47,077 nucleotides of DNA from Nocardia aobensis NBRC 100429 (GTDB taxonomy: Bacteria; Actinomycetota; Actinomycetes; Mycobacteriales; Mycobacteriaceae), in NCBI RefSeq assembly GCF_000308375.1, contig NZ_BAFQ01000057.1:1-47077 (forward strand), read 5' to 3'. This document shows, one piece after another, positions 25,878 to 35,599 of the stretch. Made by a program: the position numbers and the translations under genes. The notes beneath the pieces were generated by a model. It had not been told where the DNA came from. It made no database searches and saw only the letters and a list, made by a program, of their open reading frames with translations. Positions within the stretch are counted from its first letter, which is position 1. The number at the start of each line of letters is the position of its first letter.

Positions 25878-26672
25878 ATGTCCTACACCTTCGAACCCGG
25901 AGACCCGTGCTGGATCGAACTGTTCACCGCCGACACCGATCGAGCCGTCGATTTCTACGGTGAGTTGTTCGGCTGGACCTCCGACAGCGATGAGCAGTAC
26001 GGCGGTTACATCACCTTCCGCAAGGACGGCAATGCCGTCGCCGGCGGGATGCGCAACGACGGCTCGGACGGCGCACCCGATCAGTGGACCGTGTACTTGA
26101 CCAGTGTCGACGTCCAAGCCACCGCCGCCTCCGCCGCCGACCACGGCGGCCGGGTCGTGGTGGAGCCGATGGCCGTCGGCGAGCTGGGCAGTATGGCCGT
26201 CCTCGCCGATCCGTCCGGTGCGGGAGTCGGTGCCTGGCAGCCCGGCGTCCACCACGGTTTCGGTTCCTTCGGCGTCGCCGGCGGCGGGAACTGGAGCGGG
26301 CACGTCGGGTACCCGTCGTGGTTCGAACTGCACACGCCGGCCTATGCCGACGCGCTGAAGTTCTACCGCGAGGTGTTCGGCTGGCGCGATCCCTTCACCG
26401 TCGGTGATTCGCCCGAGTTCCGGTACACGACAATCCATTCCGCCACGCCGATGCTGGGTGGTGTGATGGATTCGGCGGCGTACCTGCCCCCGGGATCGAC
26501 CGGCGGGTGGCGGATCTACATCGGCGCCGAGGACGTCGACGCCACGGTGAAGCAGGTGCTGAGTCTGGGGGGTTCGGTCGAATCCGAGCCCGAGAATACG
26601 CCGTACGGGCGGTTGGCCGCGCTCCGCGATCCGAGCGGAATCGCGTTCAGCGTCGGCGGTAACGCGTCCTGA
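25878..26672 (+). CDS. VOC-family protein with two glyoxalase-like domains
   Basis: A 264-residue protein made of two vicinal-oxygen-chelate domains. Each begins in the typical way: PCWIELFTADTDRAVDFYGE with LFGW, and PSWFELHTPAYADALKFYRE with VFGW. They end in ADPSGAGVGAWQ and RDPSGIAFSVGG. These domains usually bind a metal and act in glyoxalase, dioxygenase or antibiotic-binding proteins. Here the actinobacterial 'hydroxylase-like' relatives are of unknown function. The ATG at 25878 has AGAGGAG at good spacing. It is divergent from the molybdopterin gene. Confidence 0.9.
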   Translation: MSYTFEPGDPCWIELFTADTDRAVDFYGELFGWTSDSDEQYGGYITFRKDGNAVAGGMRNDGSDGAPDQWTVYLTSVDVQATAASAADHGGRVVVEPMAVGELGSMAVLADPSGAGVGAWQPGVHHGFGSFGVAGGGNWSGHVGYPSWFELHTPAYADALKFYREVFGWRDPFTVGDSPEFRYTTIHSATPMLGGVMDSAAYLPPGSTGGWRIYIGAEDVDATVKQVLSLGGSVESEPENTPYGRLAALRDPSGIAFSVGGNAS

Positions 26673-26773
26673 TATGTCATTACCCGGCCGGTAATCGCGC
26701 CGGGGGAATGGTCATCGCTACCGTCGAGGTTGTCCCGAGCGGTCGGGAACGCGGAACGAATGTGGGAGCGATG

Positions 26774-27613
26774 ATGTCGGACGAACGGGCGCTGGTGATC
26801 GGCGGCGGTGGGGTGGCGGGAATCGCCTGGGCGAACGGCGTGATCGCCGGATTGGCCGATGCGGGCATCGATCTCACCGCCGCCGATCTGTACCTCGGCA
26901 CGTCGGCGGGCGCCAACGTGGCGGCACAGCTGACCAGCGGGCTGACCACGGAGGAGCTGTTCCGCCGCCAGATCGACCCCACGGTGCAGAGCGCCGAGAT
27001 CGTGCCGGAGGGCAATCCGCTCGAGGGCGTGTGGGACACGATCAACCGGATCATCACCGAGAGCGGCGGGGATATGGCGGTGGCGCGGCGGCGACTCGGC
27101 AACCTCGCCCTGGCGACCGAGACGGTGCCGGAGTCTGCCCGGCGCGCGGTGATCGAATCGCGGTTGCCGGTGCACGAATGGCCTCGGCAGCGGCTGCTGA
27201 TCACCGCCGTCGACGCCGGCACGGGTGAACCGCGCGTGTTCGATCGCGACTCCGGGGTCGCGCTGGTCGACGCGGTGACCGCGAGTTCGGCGGTGCCGCT
27301 GGTCTGGCCGCCGCACACCGTCGACGGCGTGCGCTATACCGACGGCGGCGTGCGGACCAGTGTCAATGCCGATCTGGCGGCCGGATTCGGTCGGGTGCTG
27401 ATCATCGCGCCGCTGCCCGATCCGGCGCTGGAAGGTGAGATCGCGGGCCTGATCGAACGGGGTGCGCGAGTGGAATCGATCGCCCCCGACGAGGCCGCGA
27501 TCGCCGCCTTCGGGGCGAATCCGCTCGACACCGCCTCTCGTGTGCCGTCGGCGCATGCCGGTCGGGTGCAGGGCAAGTCGGCGGCGGCGCGGATCGCCGA
27601 GCTCTGGAGCTAG
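26774..27613 (+). CDS. Patatin-like phospholipase
   Basis: A 279-residue Ser-Asp hydrolase that cleaves acyl chains from lipids. The oxyanion-hole motif is GGGGVAGIAW, the nucleophile Ser44 lies in GTSAG, and the catalytic Asp190 in YTDGGVRTS, spaced as in the family. No signal peptide. Two ATGs are next to each other (26771 and 26774); the second is used because GGGAG is then 6 bp upstream. It is convergent with glpD, 6 bp away, and sits beside the glycerolipid genes, which fits lipid turnover. Confidence 0.92.
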   Translation: MSDERALVIGGGGVAGIAWANGVIAGLADAGIDLTAADLYLGTSAGANVAAQLTSGLTTEELFRRQIDPTVQSAEIVPEGNPLEGVWDTINRIITESGGDMAVARRRLGNLALATETVPESARRAVIESRLPVHEWPRQRLLITAVDAGTGEPRVFDRDSGVALVDAVTASSAVPLVWPPHTVDGVRYTDGGVRTSVNADLAAGFGRVLIIAPLPDPALEGEIAGLIERGARVESIAPDEAAIAAFGANPLDTASRVPSAHAGRVQGKSAAARIAELWS

Positions 27614-27619
27614 GCGGCG

Positions 27620-29200
27620 TCAGGCTCGGCTGGCCGCGAGCACTTCCCGCGCGGACGGAAGGGCGGCGGCTCGGTCGCTGTCGACCAGGCCGATCCGGGT
27701 CCGGCGGTCCAGCAGGTCGGCTTCGTCCAGCGCGCCTTCGTGGGTTGTCGCAAAGGCGAATTCGGCACGCAGCACGTCGATACCGGGTGCGACCGGTTCG
27801 GCGAGGCGCGGATCGCGCTGCGCCGCGGCGAGTACCTGTGTGGCCTGATCTCCGTAACGCTCGACCAGCACCGGTGGCGCCGCGATCCGGTCCCGCGCGC
27901 GCCCGGATACCGCTCCCACCAACGGGATTCGCTTGGTCCGGCAGGGCGCTGCGGTCAGGCCGGCGGCGGCCACGGCGGCGTCGACCGCGTCCTCGGCCAT
28001 CTGCCGGTAGGTGGTCAGCTTGCCGCCGACGACGGTGATCGGGCCGCCGGGGGAGTGCAGGACCGCGTGTTCGCGGGAGATGTCGGCGGTGGCGTCGTCG
28101 GCGGTGCGCAGCAGTGGCCGCAGGCCCGCGAAGGATCCGCGGATATCGCTGCGCCGCAACGGTTCCCGGAGCACGGTGTTCACGGTGTCGAGCAGGAAAT
28201 CGATCTCGGAGTCGGTGGGCTTCGGTTCGTCCGGAACCGGGCCGGGTGCGTCCTCGTCGGTCAGCCCCAGATACACGCGGCCGTGTGCGGCCGGGAAGGC
28301 GAAGACGAAGCGGCTGGTGCTGCCCGGAATCGGCACGGTCAGCGAGGCGGTGAGACCGCCGAAGGCCGCGGCGTCGAAGACCAGGTGGGTGCCGCGGCTG
28401 GGCCGCAACTCGATACTCGGATCGACCCGGTCGGCCCACACCCCGGCCGCGTTGATCACCGAACGTGCTCGTACGGACAGGGTTTCACCGGTCAGCACAT
28501 CGTGCAGCACCGCCGAGTCGCCGCTCACCCGCTCGGCGCGGACGCGGGTGAGCACGGTCGCGCCGTGCGCCGCGGCGGTGCGCGCGATCGTCACCACCAA
28601 CCGGGCGTCGTCGACGAGCTGACCGTCCCAGGCCGTCATCCCGCCGCGCAGTCCGGCGCGGCGCAGTGTCGGCGCCAGCCGCAGCGCTTCGGCCGCGGCG
28701 ACCCGGCGCGATCGCGGCAACACCTCCGGAGAGGTTCCGGCGCTGCGCCGCAGCACATCTCCGGCCAGGAAGCCCGCGCGGACCAGCAGTCGCTGTGGCA
28801 CGGAACCGCCGGCGAACGCCGGGACGAGCTGGGGAATCGAGCGAGTCAGATGGGGTGCGGTGGTGGTGAGCAGGATGTCGCGTTCGACCGCGCTCTCGTG
28901 GGCGATACCGACCCCGCCGGAGGCCAGATACCGCAATCCGCCGTGGACGAGTTTCGAACTCCATCGGCTGGTTCCGAACGCCAGATCGTGCGCCTCCACC
29001 AGAACGGTCCGCAATCCGCGCGCCGCCGCGTCCAATGCCACGCCCGCCCCGGTGACACCGCCGCCGACGACCAGGACGTCGATGCGGTCCGCATCGCCGA
29101 GCGCCCGCAGTTCGCGGCCGCGGCGGGCGGCGTTGAGTGCCGAATCTCCCGCGGTGCCGCCGAACCCGTGGCCCGCGGCCGGTGTGCTCTCGTCGAGCAT
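27620..29200 (-). CDS. glpD: Glycerol-3-phosphate dehydrogenase, FAD-dependent
   Basis: A 526-residue membrane-associated flavoenzyme that oxidises glycerol-3-phosphate to dihydroxyacetone phosphate and hands electrons to quinone. The FAD-binding N-terminus is DVLVVGGGVTGAGVALDAAA, followed by GTSRWSSKLVHGGLRYL, the family hallmark. Other conserved parts are RGTHLVFD, YLGLTDED, and GGKLTTYRQMAEDAVD near the C-terminal domain. Length is normal. The ATG at 29200 has a weak GAGCGAGA upstream. The TetR gene lies 45 bp upstream on the same strand, so the two may form one unit. The same order (glpD1, tetR, flavoprotein, DAG kinase) is found in M. tuberculosis. Confidence 0.95.
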   Translation of the reverse strand: MLDESTPAAGHGFGGTAGDSALNAARRGRELRALGDADRIDVLVVGGGVTGAGVALDAAARGLRTVLVEAHDLAFGTSRWSSKLVHGGLRYLASGGVGIAHESAVERDILLTTTAPHLTRSIPQLVPAFAGGSVPQRLLVRAGFLAGDVLRRSAGTSPEVLPRSRRVAAAEALRLAPTLRRAGLRGGMTAWDGQLVDDARLVVTIARTAAAHGATVLTRVRAERVSGDSAVLHDVLTGETLSVRARSVINAAGVWADRVDPSIELRPSRGTHLVFDAAAFGGLTASLTVPIPGSTSRFVFAFPAAHGRVYLGLTDEDAPGPVPDEPKPTDSEIDFLLDTVNTVLREPLRRSDIRGSFAGLRPLLRTADDATADISREHAVLHSPGGPITVVGGKLTTYRQMAEDAVDAAVAAAGLTAAPCRTKRIPLVGAVSGRARDRIAAPPVLVERYGDQATQVLAAAQRDPRLAEPVAPGIDVLRAEFAFATTHEGALDEADLLDRRTRIGLVDSDRAAALPSAREVLAASRA

Positions 29201-29245
29201 GCGCTGTCTCGCTCTCTGTTCTCGGACTGATCGGTATCGGGGCGG

Positions 29246-29851
29246 CTAATCGGTATCGGGGCGCAGGTACCGGTCGACGACGCGGGCGAGCTCGACATCG
29301 AGTCCGGCGTCGTCGAGCAGATGGCTGACCGTGCCGGCCGACTGCACGGTGGACTGACCGATCAGCAGCAGCATGGTTGCCAGATGATCGGGATCGCCGG
29401 CGCGGATGGAACCGTCGCGCTGTCCCTCGCGGACGGCGCTGGAGAACACCTGGATCAATTGCCGCTGATTGCGGCCGAGCCGGCCGAACACATAGGTCAG
29501 CATCAGATCGGTGTCGATGCGGAAGATCTTGGCGAACAACGGGTTCGACCTGATCTCGGCCGCACCCGAGACGATGCCCTCCACCAGGCGCGCACGCGCC
29601 GGACCATCGATGGGAATGCTGGCTGCCACGATCTCGCTCAGCTCCCGGACCAGCAACTCGGCGATCAGCGACCGGGTATCGGGCCAGCGCCGGTACACCG
29701 TGGGGCGACTGACGCCGGCGCGCCGGGCGACTTCGCTCAGCGTGGTCCGGCGCACGCCGAATTCCTCGACACAGGCGCGTCCCGCCGCCAGGATCGCCAA
29801 GTCGATAGCCGACAGCTCGCCGTCGGGGCCGGGGGGTTCGTTCGGATCCAT
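29246..29851 (-). CDS. TetR-family transcriptional regulator
   Basis: A 201-residue dimeric repressor. The helix-turn-helix is LSEVARRAGVSRPTVYRRWP, near residues 40-60, and the rest is the ligand-binding helical domain. The ATG at 29851 is used; a TTG two codons upstream is possible. It is 45 bp upstream of glpD and divergent from the AGPS-like gene. A 35-bp palindrome sits in the intergenic region between, so it probably controls both sides. The ligand is not evident; a lipid or CoA-thioester would fit the neighbours but is inference. Confidence 0.92.
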   Translation of the reverse strand: MDPNEPPGPDGELSAIDLAILAAGRACVEEFGVRRTTLSEVARRAGVSRPTVYRRWPDTRSLIAELLVRELSEIVAASIPIDGPARARLVEGIVSGAAEIRSNPLFAKIFRIDTDLMLTYVFGRLGRNQRQLIQVFSSAVREGQRDGSIRAGDPDHLATMLLLIGQSTVQSAGTVSHLLDDAGLDVELARVVDRYLRPDTD

Positions 29852-29895
29852 CAACAACTCACCATCGGTCTGTGTTCGTCACTGCGATTCGCGTT

Positions 29896-29930
29896 CGTTA
29901 CTGCTTGACAGTCTATGTCAGACTGTAACG
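29896..29930. promoter_or_regulatory. 35-bp palindrome, probable TetR operator
   Basis: The left arm CGTTACTGCTTGACA (29896-29910) and right arm TGTCAGACTGTAACG (29916-29930) pair at 12 of 15 positions around GTCTA. It ends 1 bp before the ATG of the AGPS-like gene, so binding would block its start directly. A TTGACA hexamer lies within the left arm. Confidence 0.65.
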
Positions 29931-29931
29931 C

Positions 29932-31587
29932 ATGGTCGATACGCGACAGGACACATCCGCGACAGAATCGGAAAACTCGACACCGGGCGAGTCGTCCGAT
30001 CGCCCGAGTATGGTGTGGGACGCCTGGGGCATCGCCTCGGCTCATGCGCCGCTCTCGGACCGGATCCGGACCCTGGTGGCGCAGGTCTTCGGAGTGTCCG
30101 GGGAACCGGTGGCCCGTCGTGATGAGGGCGACGTGCCACTGCGGGAATCCGGCTTGACGGCCGCGCATCGCGCGGGGCTGTCGGCGGTGGTCGGCGCGGA
30201 TCAGGTGTCGGCCGACCACCGCGACCGGCTGCTGCACGCGGGCGGCAAGAGTACGCCCGACCTGCTGCGCCGCCGCGCCGAAGCGCCGCAGGACGCACCC
30301 GATGCCGTCGTCTTCCCGGCCGATCACGACCAGGTCCTGTCCGTGCTCACCTACTGCGCCGAACAGTCGATCGCCGTCGTGCCCTTCGGTGGCGGCACCA
30401 GCGTGGTGGGCGGAGTGGATCCCGCCCGCGGCCGCTTCGACACCGTGATCGCCCTGGATCTGCGGCGACTCGACGGGCTGTCCGACGTCGACCCGGTGAG
30501 CGGCACCGCGACCCTGGGCGCCGGACTGACCGGGCCGCAGGCGGAGAAACTACTTGCCGCCCACGGACTTTCGCTGGGGCATTTCCCGCAGAGTTTCGAA
30601 TACGCCAGCATCGGCGGCTTCGCGGCCACCCGATCCTCGGGTCAGGCCTCGGCCGGCTACGGCCGCTTCGACGACATGATCATGCGCCTGAAGATCGCAA
30701 CCCCCACGGGCACAGTCGATCTCGGCCGCGCCCCCGCCTCGGCCGCCGGACCGGATCTGCGCGAGCTGTTCGCCGGATCCGAGGGCACGCTCGGCGTCAT
30801 CACCGAGGTGACGCTGCGGGTGCACCCGATTCCGGAGACCACCGCGTATCAGGCGTGGTCGTTCCCGGACTTCGCCACCGGCGCCGCCGCGCTGCGCACC
30901 GTGGTGCAGAACGGCGCGGCGCCGACCGTGCTGCGATTGTCCGACGAAGCCGAGACCGGGCTCAACCTGGCCCGTTCCGGCGATATCGGCGGCGCGCCGG
31001 TCAGCGGCTGCCTGGCCGTCACCACGTTCGAGGGCACCCGAGCCCACGTGGCCGCGCGCAGCGCCGAGGCTTCGGCCCTGCTCGCCGCCGCGGGCGGCAC
31101 CTCACTCGGTGAACAACCGGCGCGGGAATGGGAGCACGGCCGTTTCGGCGCCCCTTATCTGCGTGATGCGCTGCTGGATATCGGCGTCCTGTGCGAAACC
31201 CTCGAGACGGCGACCGACTGGTCGAATGTCGAGCGGCTCAAGGCGGCGGTCACCACCGCGCTCACCGAATCGCTCGGCGCGCAGGGCACTCCCGCGCTGG
31301 TGATGTGCCATATCTCGCATACCTACCCGACCGGCGCCTCGCTGTACTTCACCGTCGTCGCCAAGCAGGCCGACGATCCGTCGGCACAATGGGCGCAGGC
31401 CAAACGCGCCGTCGGCGACGCCATCGCCGGACACGGAGGGACCATCACCCATCACCATGCCGTCGGCACCGACCACCGGCCGTGGATGACCGCCGAGATC
31501 GGCGACCTGGGCGCGCGCATCCTGCGAGCGGTCAAGGATGCCGTCGACCCGGCGGGAATCCTCAACCCGGGCAAGCTGATTCCGTGA
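29932..31587 (+). CDS. AGPS-like FAD-linked oxidase/transferase
   Basis: A 551-residue flavoprotein of the VAO/AGPS type. AGPS exchanges the acyl chain of acyl-DHAP for a fatty alcohol, giving an ether lipid precursor. Features are the FAD-binding PP loop PFGGGTSVVGG (151-161), the following ASIGGFAATRSSGQAS, then an AGPS-like Tyr465 in HISHTYPTGASLYF and the His cluster THHHAVG (507-509), then AVKDAVDPAGILNPGKL at the end. These match AGPS motifs well, but many bacterial members are uncharacterised and some act as plain oxidases. It overlaps the kinase gene by 4 bp. The TetR operator is just upstream. Confidence 0.88.
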   Translation: MVDTRQDTSATESENSTPGESSDRPSMVWDAWGIASAHAPLSDRIRTLVAQVFGVSGEPVARRDEGDVPLRESGLTAAHRAGLSAVVGADQVSADHRDRLLHAGGKSTPDLLRRRAEAPQDAPDAVVFPADHDQVLSVLTYCAEQSIAVVPFGGGTSVVGGVDPARGRFDTVIALDLRRLDGLSDVDPVSGTATLGAGLTGPQAEKLLAAHGLSLGHFPQSFEYASIGGFAATRSSGQASAGYGRFDDMIMRLKIATPTGTVDLGRAPASAAGPDLRELFAGSEGTLGVITEVTLRVHPIPETTAYQAWSFPDFATGAAALRTVVQNGAAPTVLRLSDEAETGLNLARSGDIGGAPVSGCLAVTTFEGTRAHVAARSAEASALLAAAGGTSLGEQPAREWEHGRFGAPYLRDALLDIGVLCETLETATDWSNVERLKAAVTTALTESLGAQGTPALVMCHISHTYPTGASLYFTVVAKQADDPSAQWAQAKRAVGDAIAGHGGTITHHHAVGTDHRPWMTAEIGDLGARILRAVKDAVDPAGILNPGKLIP

Positions 31588-32555
31588 CCGCCATCCGATC
31601 GGTCGCGCTGGTGACCAACCCGCACTCCGGCCACGGCCGGGGACTGGCGGCCGCCGCCGCGGCCACCGCCCGCTTCGCCGAGCGTAGGGTGCGGGTGCGC
31701 GAGATCCGCGGTGCCGACGCGGCCGAAACCGTTCGCCTGGTCCGGGATTCGGTGCGCGGGCCGGAGCGCCCCGACGCCGTCGTCTGCGCGGGCGGTGACG
31801 GACTGGTCTGCGTCACGCTGCAGGCCATCGCCTCGACCGGGGTGCCGCTGGGGCTGCTGCCCGGCGGGACCGGTAACGACCTGGCCCGGGAGCTGGGAGT
31901 ACCCGACGACGATCCGCGGGCCGCAGCCGACATCGTGCTCGGCGGTCGCGTGCGCACCATCGACCTCGGCGCGATCGAATCCACGCCCGATCCCGAGCAC
32001 GCGCAGGGCTGGGCGGCCGGAATCGAACCCGCCGTCGCCCATCGGCCCATGCGATTCGCCACCGTCGCCGGCACCGGCTTCGACGCGCGAGTGACCTTGC
32101 GCGCCAACCGTATGCGTCGTCCGAAGGGCTCGCTGCGGTACTCCTTCGCCGCGGTTCCGGAACTGCTCGGTCAGCTCGGCGTGCCCTACCGCATCGAATT
32201 GTCCGGCGAGCCGGACGGAGCCGGTGATCGCGTCGTCGAGACCGAGGCCGTCATGGTGGCGGTCGGCAATACCCGGACCTACGGCGGCGGCATGCTCATC
32301 TGCCCCGACGCCATCGTCGACGACGGCCTGCTCGACCTGACCGTGGTCGGCGCGATGTCGCGACTGGAGATGGTCCGCCTGCTCCCGGCCCTGGCCGCCG
32401 GCAAGCGCATCGACCATCCCGCGGTCGGGCACTACCGGGCCCGCACCATCACCCTGACCGCCGCGGTACCGGCGACCGCCGACGGCGACCCGGCGGGACT
32501 GCTCCCGGCGACCTTCCGCGCCGAACCCGGAGCACTGGCGATCCTCGTGCCGTGA
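31584..32555 (+). CDS. dagK: Diacylglycerol kinase family lipid kinase
   Basis: A 323-residue kinase that phosphorylates diacylglycerol (or a related lipid) to phosphatidic acid. The N-terminal NPHSGHGRG and the nucleotide loop CAGGDGLVCVTLQAI, followed by LGLLPGGTGNDLARELG, are family signatures. The C-terminal lobe includes GTGFDARVTLRANR and GGGMLICPDAIVDDGLLDL. It begins with GTG at 31584 overlapping the previous stop (GTGA), so the two are coupled. The M. tuberculosis counterpart at this place in the order is Rv2252. A terminator follows at 32716. Confidence 0.93.
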   Translation: MTAIRSVALVTNPHSGHGRGLAAAAAATARFAERRVRVREIRGADAAETVRLVRDSVRGPERPDAVVCAGGDGLVCVTLQAIASTGVPLGLLPGGTGNDLARELGVPDDDPRAAADIVLGGRVRTIDLGAIESTPDPEHAQGWAAGIEPAVAHRPMRFATVAGTGFDARVTLRANRMRRPKGSLRYSFAAVPELLGQLGVPYRIELSGEPDGAGDRVVETEAVMVAVGNTRTYGGGMLICPDAIVDDGLLDLTVVGAMSRLEMVRLLPALAAGKRIDHPAVGHYRARTITLTAAVPATADGDPAGLLPATFRAEPGALAILVP

Positions 32556-32884
32556 TCCGCCGTCCACCCGCTCGGCGCGGCCTCCGCATCCTCGTGGCGA
32601 ATCTGCGAGCATGCTGAGTGGCAAACCCGCACCTGCACAACGGATTCGGGCAAAAGCTGAGAATTGCATATGGATTGGTGTATTGCGCCGATCCGGGCGG
32701 TAGTCTCGAAGACGTGGGCGGGGTTTTCGGTGTCCCTCATCCGCCGAAAACCCCGCCCTACATCTTTCTCCGGTCGGCCCGCCTCTTTCGCTGCGCGGCG
32801 CGACCCGGCCCGCACGTCCGGCGCTCGAGTGGCGGGGTCTCAGGGGTGTGGCGGGGCCGTGTCGAGTCCTCCTGCTCAACTCCG
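32556..32884. other. Intergenic region between dagK and valS
   Basis: A gap of about 330 bp holding a strong hairpin (separate entry), a short AT-rich stretch around 32660-32685 and no convincing gene. A frame at 32618-32887 gives 89 codons but crosses the hairpin and resembles no protein. Confidence 0.4.
32716..32758. terminator. Strong terminator between dagK and valS
   Basis: A perfect 15-bp stem (32716-32730 with 32744-32758) around a 13-nt loop, with TTTT within the left arm and AAAA within the right, so it could work on either strand. Followed by TACATCTTTCT. Confidence 0.82.
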
Positions 32885-32890
32885 TAGAAT
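32885..32890 (+). promoter_or_regulatory. -10 box TAGAAT, predicted leaderless valS start
   Basis: TAGAAT lies 6 bp before the GTG at 32897. No ribosome site is present. A leaderless message would leave no room for a T-box or attenuator. Confidence 0.5.
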
Positions 32891-32896
32891 CGCACG

Positions 32897-35599
32897 GTGA
32901 CCAGCGCAGCCCCTGATAACTCGCGAAATCGTGCCGACGCCCTCCCCAAGAGCTGGAACCCCAGCGATGTAGAGGCCGACCTGTACGAGCGCTGGGTAGC
33001 GGCCGGTTACTTCACCGCCGACCCGGCCAGCGACAAGCCGCCCTATTCGATCGTGCTGCCGCCGCCGAACGTCACCGGCAACCTGCACATGGGCCACGCC
33101 TTCGACCACACCCTGATGGACCTGCTCACCCGCCGCAAGCGGATGCAGGGCTACGAGGTGCTGTGGCTGCCCGGTATGGACCACGCCGGCATCGCCACCC
33201 AGACCGTGGTCGAGAAGCAGCTCGCCGTCGACGGCAAGACCAAGGAAGACTTCGGCCGCGAACTGTTCGTCGACAAGGTCTGGGACTGGAAGCGTGAATC
33301 CGGCGGAGCCATCCAGGGCCAGATGCGCCGCCTCGGCGACGGCGTCGACTGGAGCCGCGACCGCTTCACCATGGACGAGGGCCTGTCCCGCGCGGTGCAG
33401 ACCATCTTCAAACGCCTCTACGACGCCGGGCTGATCTACCGCGCCGAGCGCCTGGTGAACTGGTCGCCCTCGCTCGAGACCGCCATCTCCGACGTCGAGG
33501 TGAAATACGAGGACGTCGAGGGTGAGCTCGTCTCGCTGCGCTACGGCTCGCTGAACGACGACGAACCGCACGTCATCGTGGCCACCACCCGCGTGGAGAC
33601 CATGCTCGGCGATACCGCGGTGGCGGTGCACCCCGAGGACGAGCGGTACAAGGCGCTGATCGGCACCACCGTCTACCACCCGATCACCGGCCACCAGATC
33701 CCGATCGTCGCCGACGACTACGTCGACCCCGAATTCGGTTCCGGCGCAGTGAAGATCACCCCCGCGCACGACCCCAACGACTTCGAGATCGGCCTGCGGC
33801 ACAACCTGCCGATGCCGACCATCATGGACAAGACCGGCAAGATCGCCGACACCGGAACCGAATTCGACGGAATGGACCGGTTCGAGGCGCGCGTCAAGAT
33901 CCGCGAGCGGCTGGCCGGCGAGGGGCGCATCGTCGCCGAGAAGCGCCCGTACGTGCACAGCGTCGGCCACTCCGAACGCTCCGGCGAACCGATCGAACCG
34001 CGGCTGTCGATGCAGTGGTGGGTGAAGGTCGAATCACTGGCCAAGGCCGCCGGTGACGCCGTGCGCAACGGCGCGGTGACGATCTACCCGGCCAGCCAGG
34101 AACCGCGCTGGTTCGAATGGGTCGACAACATGCACGACTGGTGCATCTCGCGGCAGCTGTGGTGGGGCCACCGCATCCCGATCTGGTACGGCCCCGAGGG
34201 CGAGATCGCGTGCGTCGGCCCCGACGAACAGGCGCCCGAGGGCTGGGTGCAGGACCCCGACGTCCTCGACACCTGGTTCTCCTCCGGCCTGTGGCCCTTC
34301 TCCACCATGGGCTGGCCGGACGCCACCCCGGAACTGTCGAAGTTCTATCCCACCAGCGTGCTCGTGACCGGCTACGACATCCTGTTCTTCTGGGTGGCCC
34401 GGATGATGATGTTCGGCATGTTCGTCTCCGACGACCCGGTCATCGCCACCGGAAAGGACTCCGGCCGGCAGCAGGTTCCGTTCGACGACGTCTTCCTGCA
34501 CGGCCTCATCCGTGACGAATTCGGCCGCAAATACTCCAAGTCCAAGGGCATCGGCGTCGACCCGCTGCTGTGGATCGACGAATACGGTGCCGACGCAACG
34601 CGTTTCACCCTCGCCCGGGGTGCGCAGCCGGGCAGCGACCTGTCGGTGGGGCCGCCGCACGTGCAGGCTTCGCGCAACTTCATCACGAAGCTGTTCAACG
34701 CCAGCAAGTTCGCGCTCATGAACGGTGCCGCGCCGGGTGACCTGCCCCAACGCGCCACCCTCACCGACACCGACCGTTGGATCCTCGACCGGCTCGACGA
34801 GGTGCGCGCCGAGGTGGACGGCGCCTTCGACCGCTACGAATTCGGCAAGGCCTGTGAGGCGCTGTACCACTTCGCCTGGGACGAACTGTGCGACTGGTAC
34901 CTCGAATTGGCGAAGGTGCAGTTCGCCGAGTCGGAGGAGCGGGCCGCGAGCACGCGCATCGTCCTCGGCAACGTGCTGGATTCGGTGCTGCGCCTGCTGC
35001 ACCCGGCCATCCCGTTCGTCACCGAAACGCTGTGGCAGGCCCTCACCGAGGCCGGTGCGGACGACTCCCTGGTGATCGCCGCGTGGCCGCAGCCCTCGGG
35101 GGTCGCCACCGATACCGTTGCGGCACAGCGCATCGCGGATCTGCAGAAGCTCGTCACCGAGATCCGCCGGTTCCGCAGCGATCAGGGGCTGACCGACAAG
35201 CAGAAGGTCGCCGCGAAACTGATCGGCATCGATACCGCCGACCTCACCGGGCTGCACGCCGAAATCGCCAGCCTGGCCCGGCTCACCGCACCGGACGCCG
35301 ATTTCTCCGCGACCGCCGCGGTCGAGGTGCGCCTGTCCGGTGCCACCGTCACCGTCGAACTGGACACTTCCGGCACGGTCGACCTCGACGCCGAACGCCG
35401 CCGGCTGGAGAAGGATCTCGCGGCCGCGCAGAAGGACCTCGCCGCCACCACCGCCAAACTCGGCAACGAGGCCTTCCTGGCCAAGGCGCCCGACGAGGTG
35501 GTCGCCAAGATTCGCACCCGCCGCGAGGTCGCCGAATCCGAGGTGACCCGGATCGGGGCGCGGCTGGCCCAGATCACGGAGTCGGTGGCGAAGAAGTGA
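32897..35599 (+). CDS. valS: Valine--tRNA ligase
   Basis: A 900-residue class I synthetase charging tRNA-Val. The HIGH motif is HMGH (64-67). The KMSKS loop reads KYSKS (545-549), with Tyr in the Met position. An editing domain (CP1) lies between, with the conserved [17 protein letters not shown]. At the C-terminus a coiled-coil arm ([20 protein letters not shown]) follows, as usual. Length is normal. The GTG at 32897 has no Shine-Dalgarno but a -10 box 6 bp upstream. The stop overlaps the folC start by 4 bp. Confidence 0.96.
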   Translation: MTSAAPDNSRNRADALPKSWNPSDVEADLYERWVAAGYFTADPASDKPPYSIVLPPPNVTGNLHMGHAFDHTLMDLLTRRKRMQGYEVLWLPGMDHAGIATQTVVEKQLAVDGKTKEDFGRELFVDKVWDWKRESGGAIQGQMRRLGDGVDWSRDRFTMDEGLSRAVQTIFKRLYDAGLIYRAERLVNWSPSLETAISDVEVKYEDVEGELVSLRYGSLNDDEPHVIVATTRVETMLGDTAVAVHPEDERYKALIGTTVYHPITGHQIPIVADDYVDPEFGSGAVKITPAHDPNDFEIGLRHNLPMPTIMDKTGKIADTGTEFDGMDRFEARVKIRERLAGEGRIVAEKRPYVHSVGHSERSGEPIEPRLSMQWWVKVESLAKAAGDAVRNGAVTIYPASQEPRWFEWVDNMHDWCISRQLWWGHRIPIWYGPEGEIACVGPDEQAPEGWVQDPDVLDTWFSSGLWPFSTMGWPDATPELSKFYPTSVLVTGYDILFFWVARMMMFGMFVSDDPVIATGKDSGRQQVPFDDVFLHGLIRDEFGRKYSKSKGIGVDPLLWIDEYGADATRFTLARGAQPGSDLSVGPPHVQASRNFITKLFNASKFALMNGAAPGDLPQRATLTDTDRWILDRLDEVRAEVDGAFDRYEFGKACEALYHFAWDELCDWYLELAKVQFAESEERAASTRIVLGNVLDSVLRLLHPAIPFVTETLWQALTEAGADDSLVIAAWPQPSGVATDTVAAQRIADLQKLVTEIRRFRSDQGLTDKQKVAAKLIGIDTADLTGLHAEIASLARLTAPDADFSATAAVEVRLSGATVTVELDTSGTVDLDAERRRLEKDLAAAQKDLAATTAKLGNEAFLAKAPDEVVAKIRTRREVAESEVTRIGARLAQITESVAKK

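Noticed and set aside
32618..32887. 89-codon frame before valS
   Set aside because: Crosses a perfect terminator stem and reads like translated structure; no family resemblance.
32556..32896. T-box riboswitch upstream of valS
   Set aside because: The hairpin has no specifier loop or T-box sequence that I can see, and valS appears leaderless, downstream of the hairpin.
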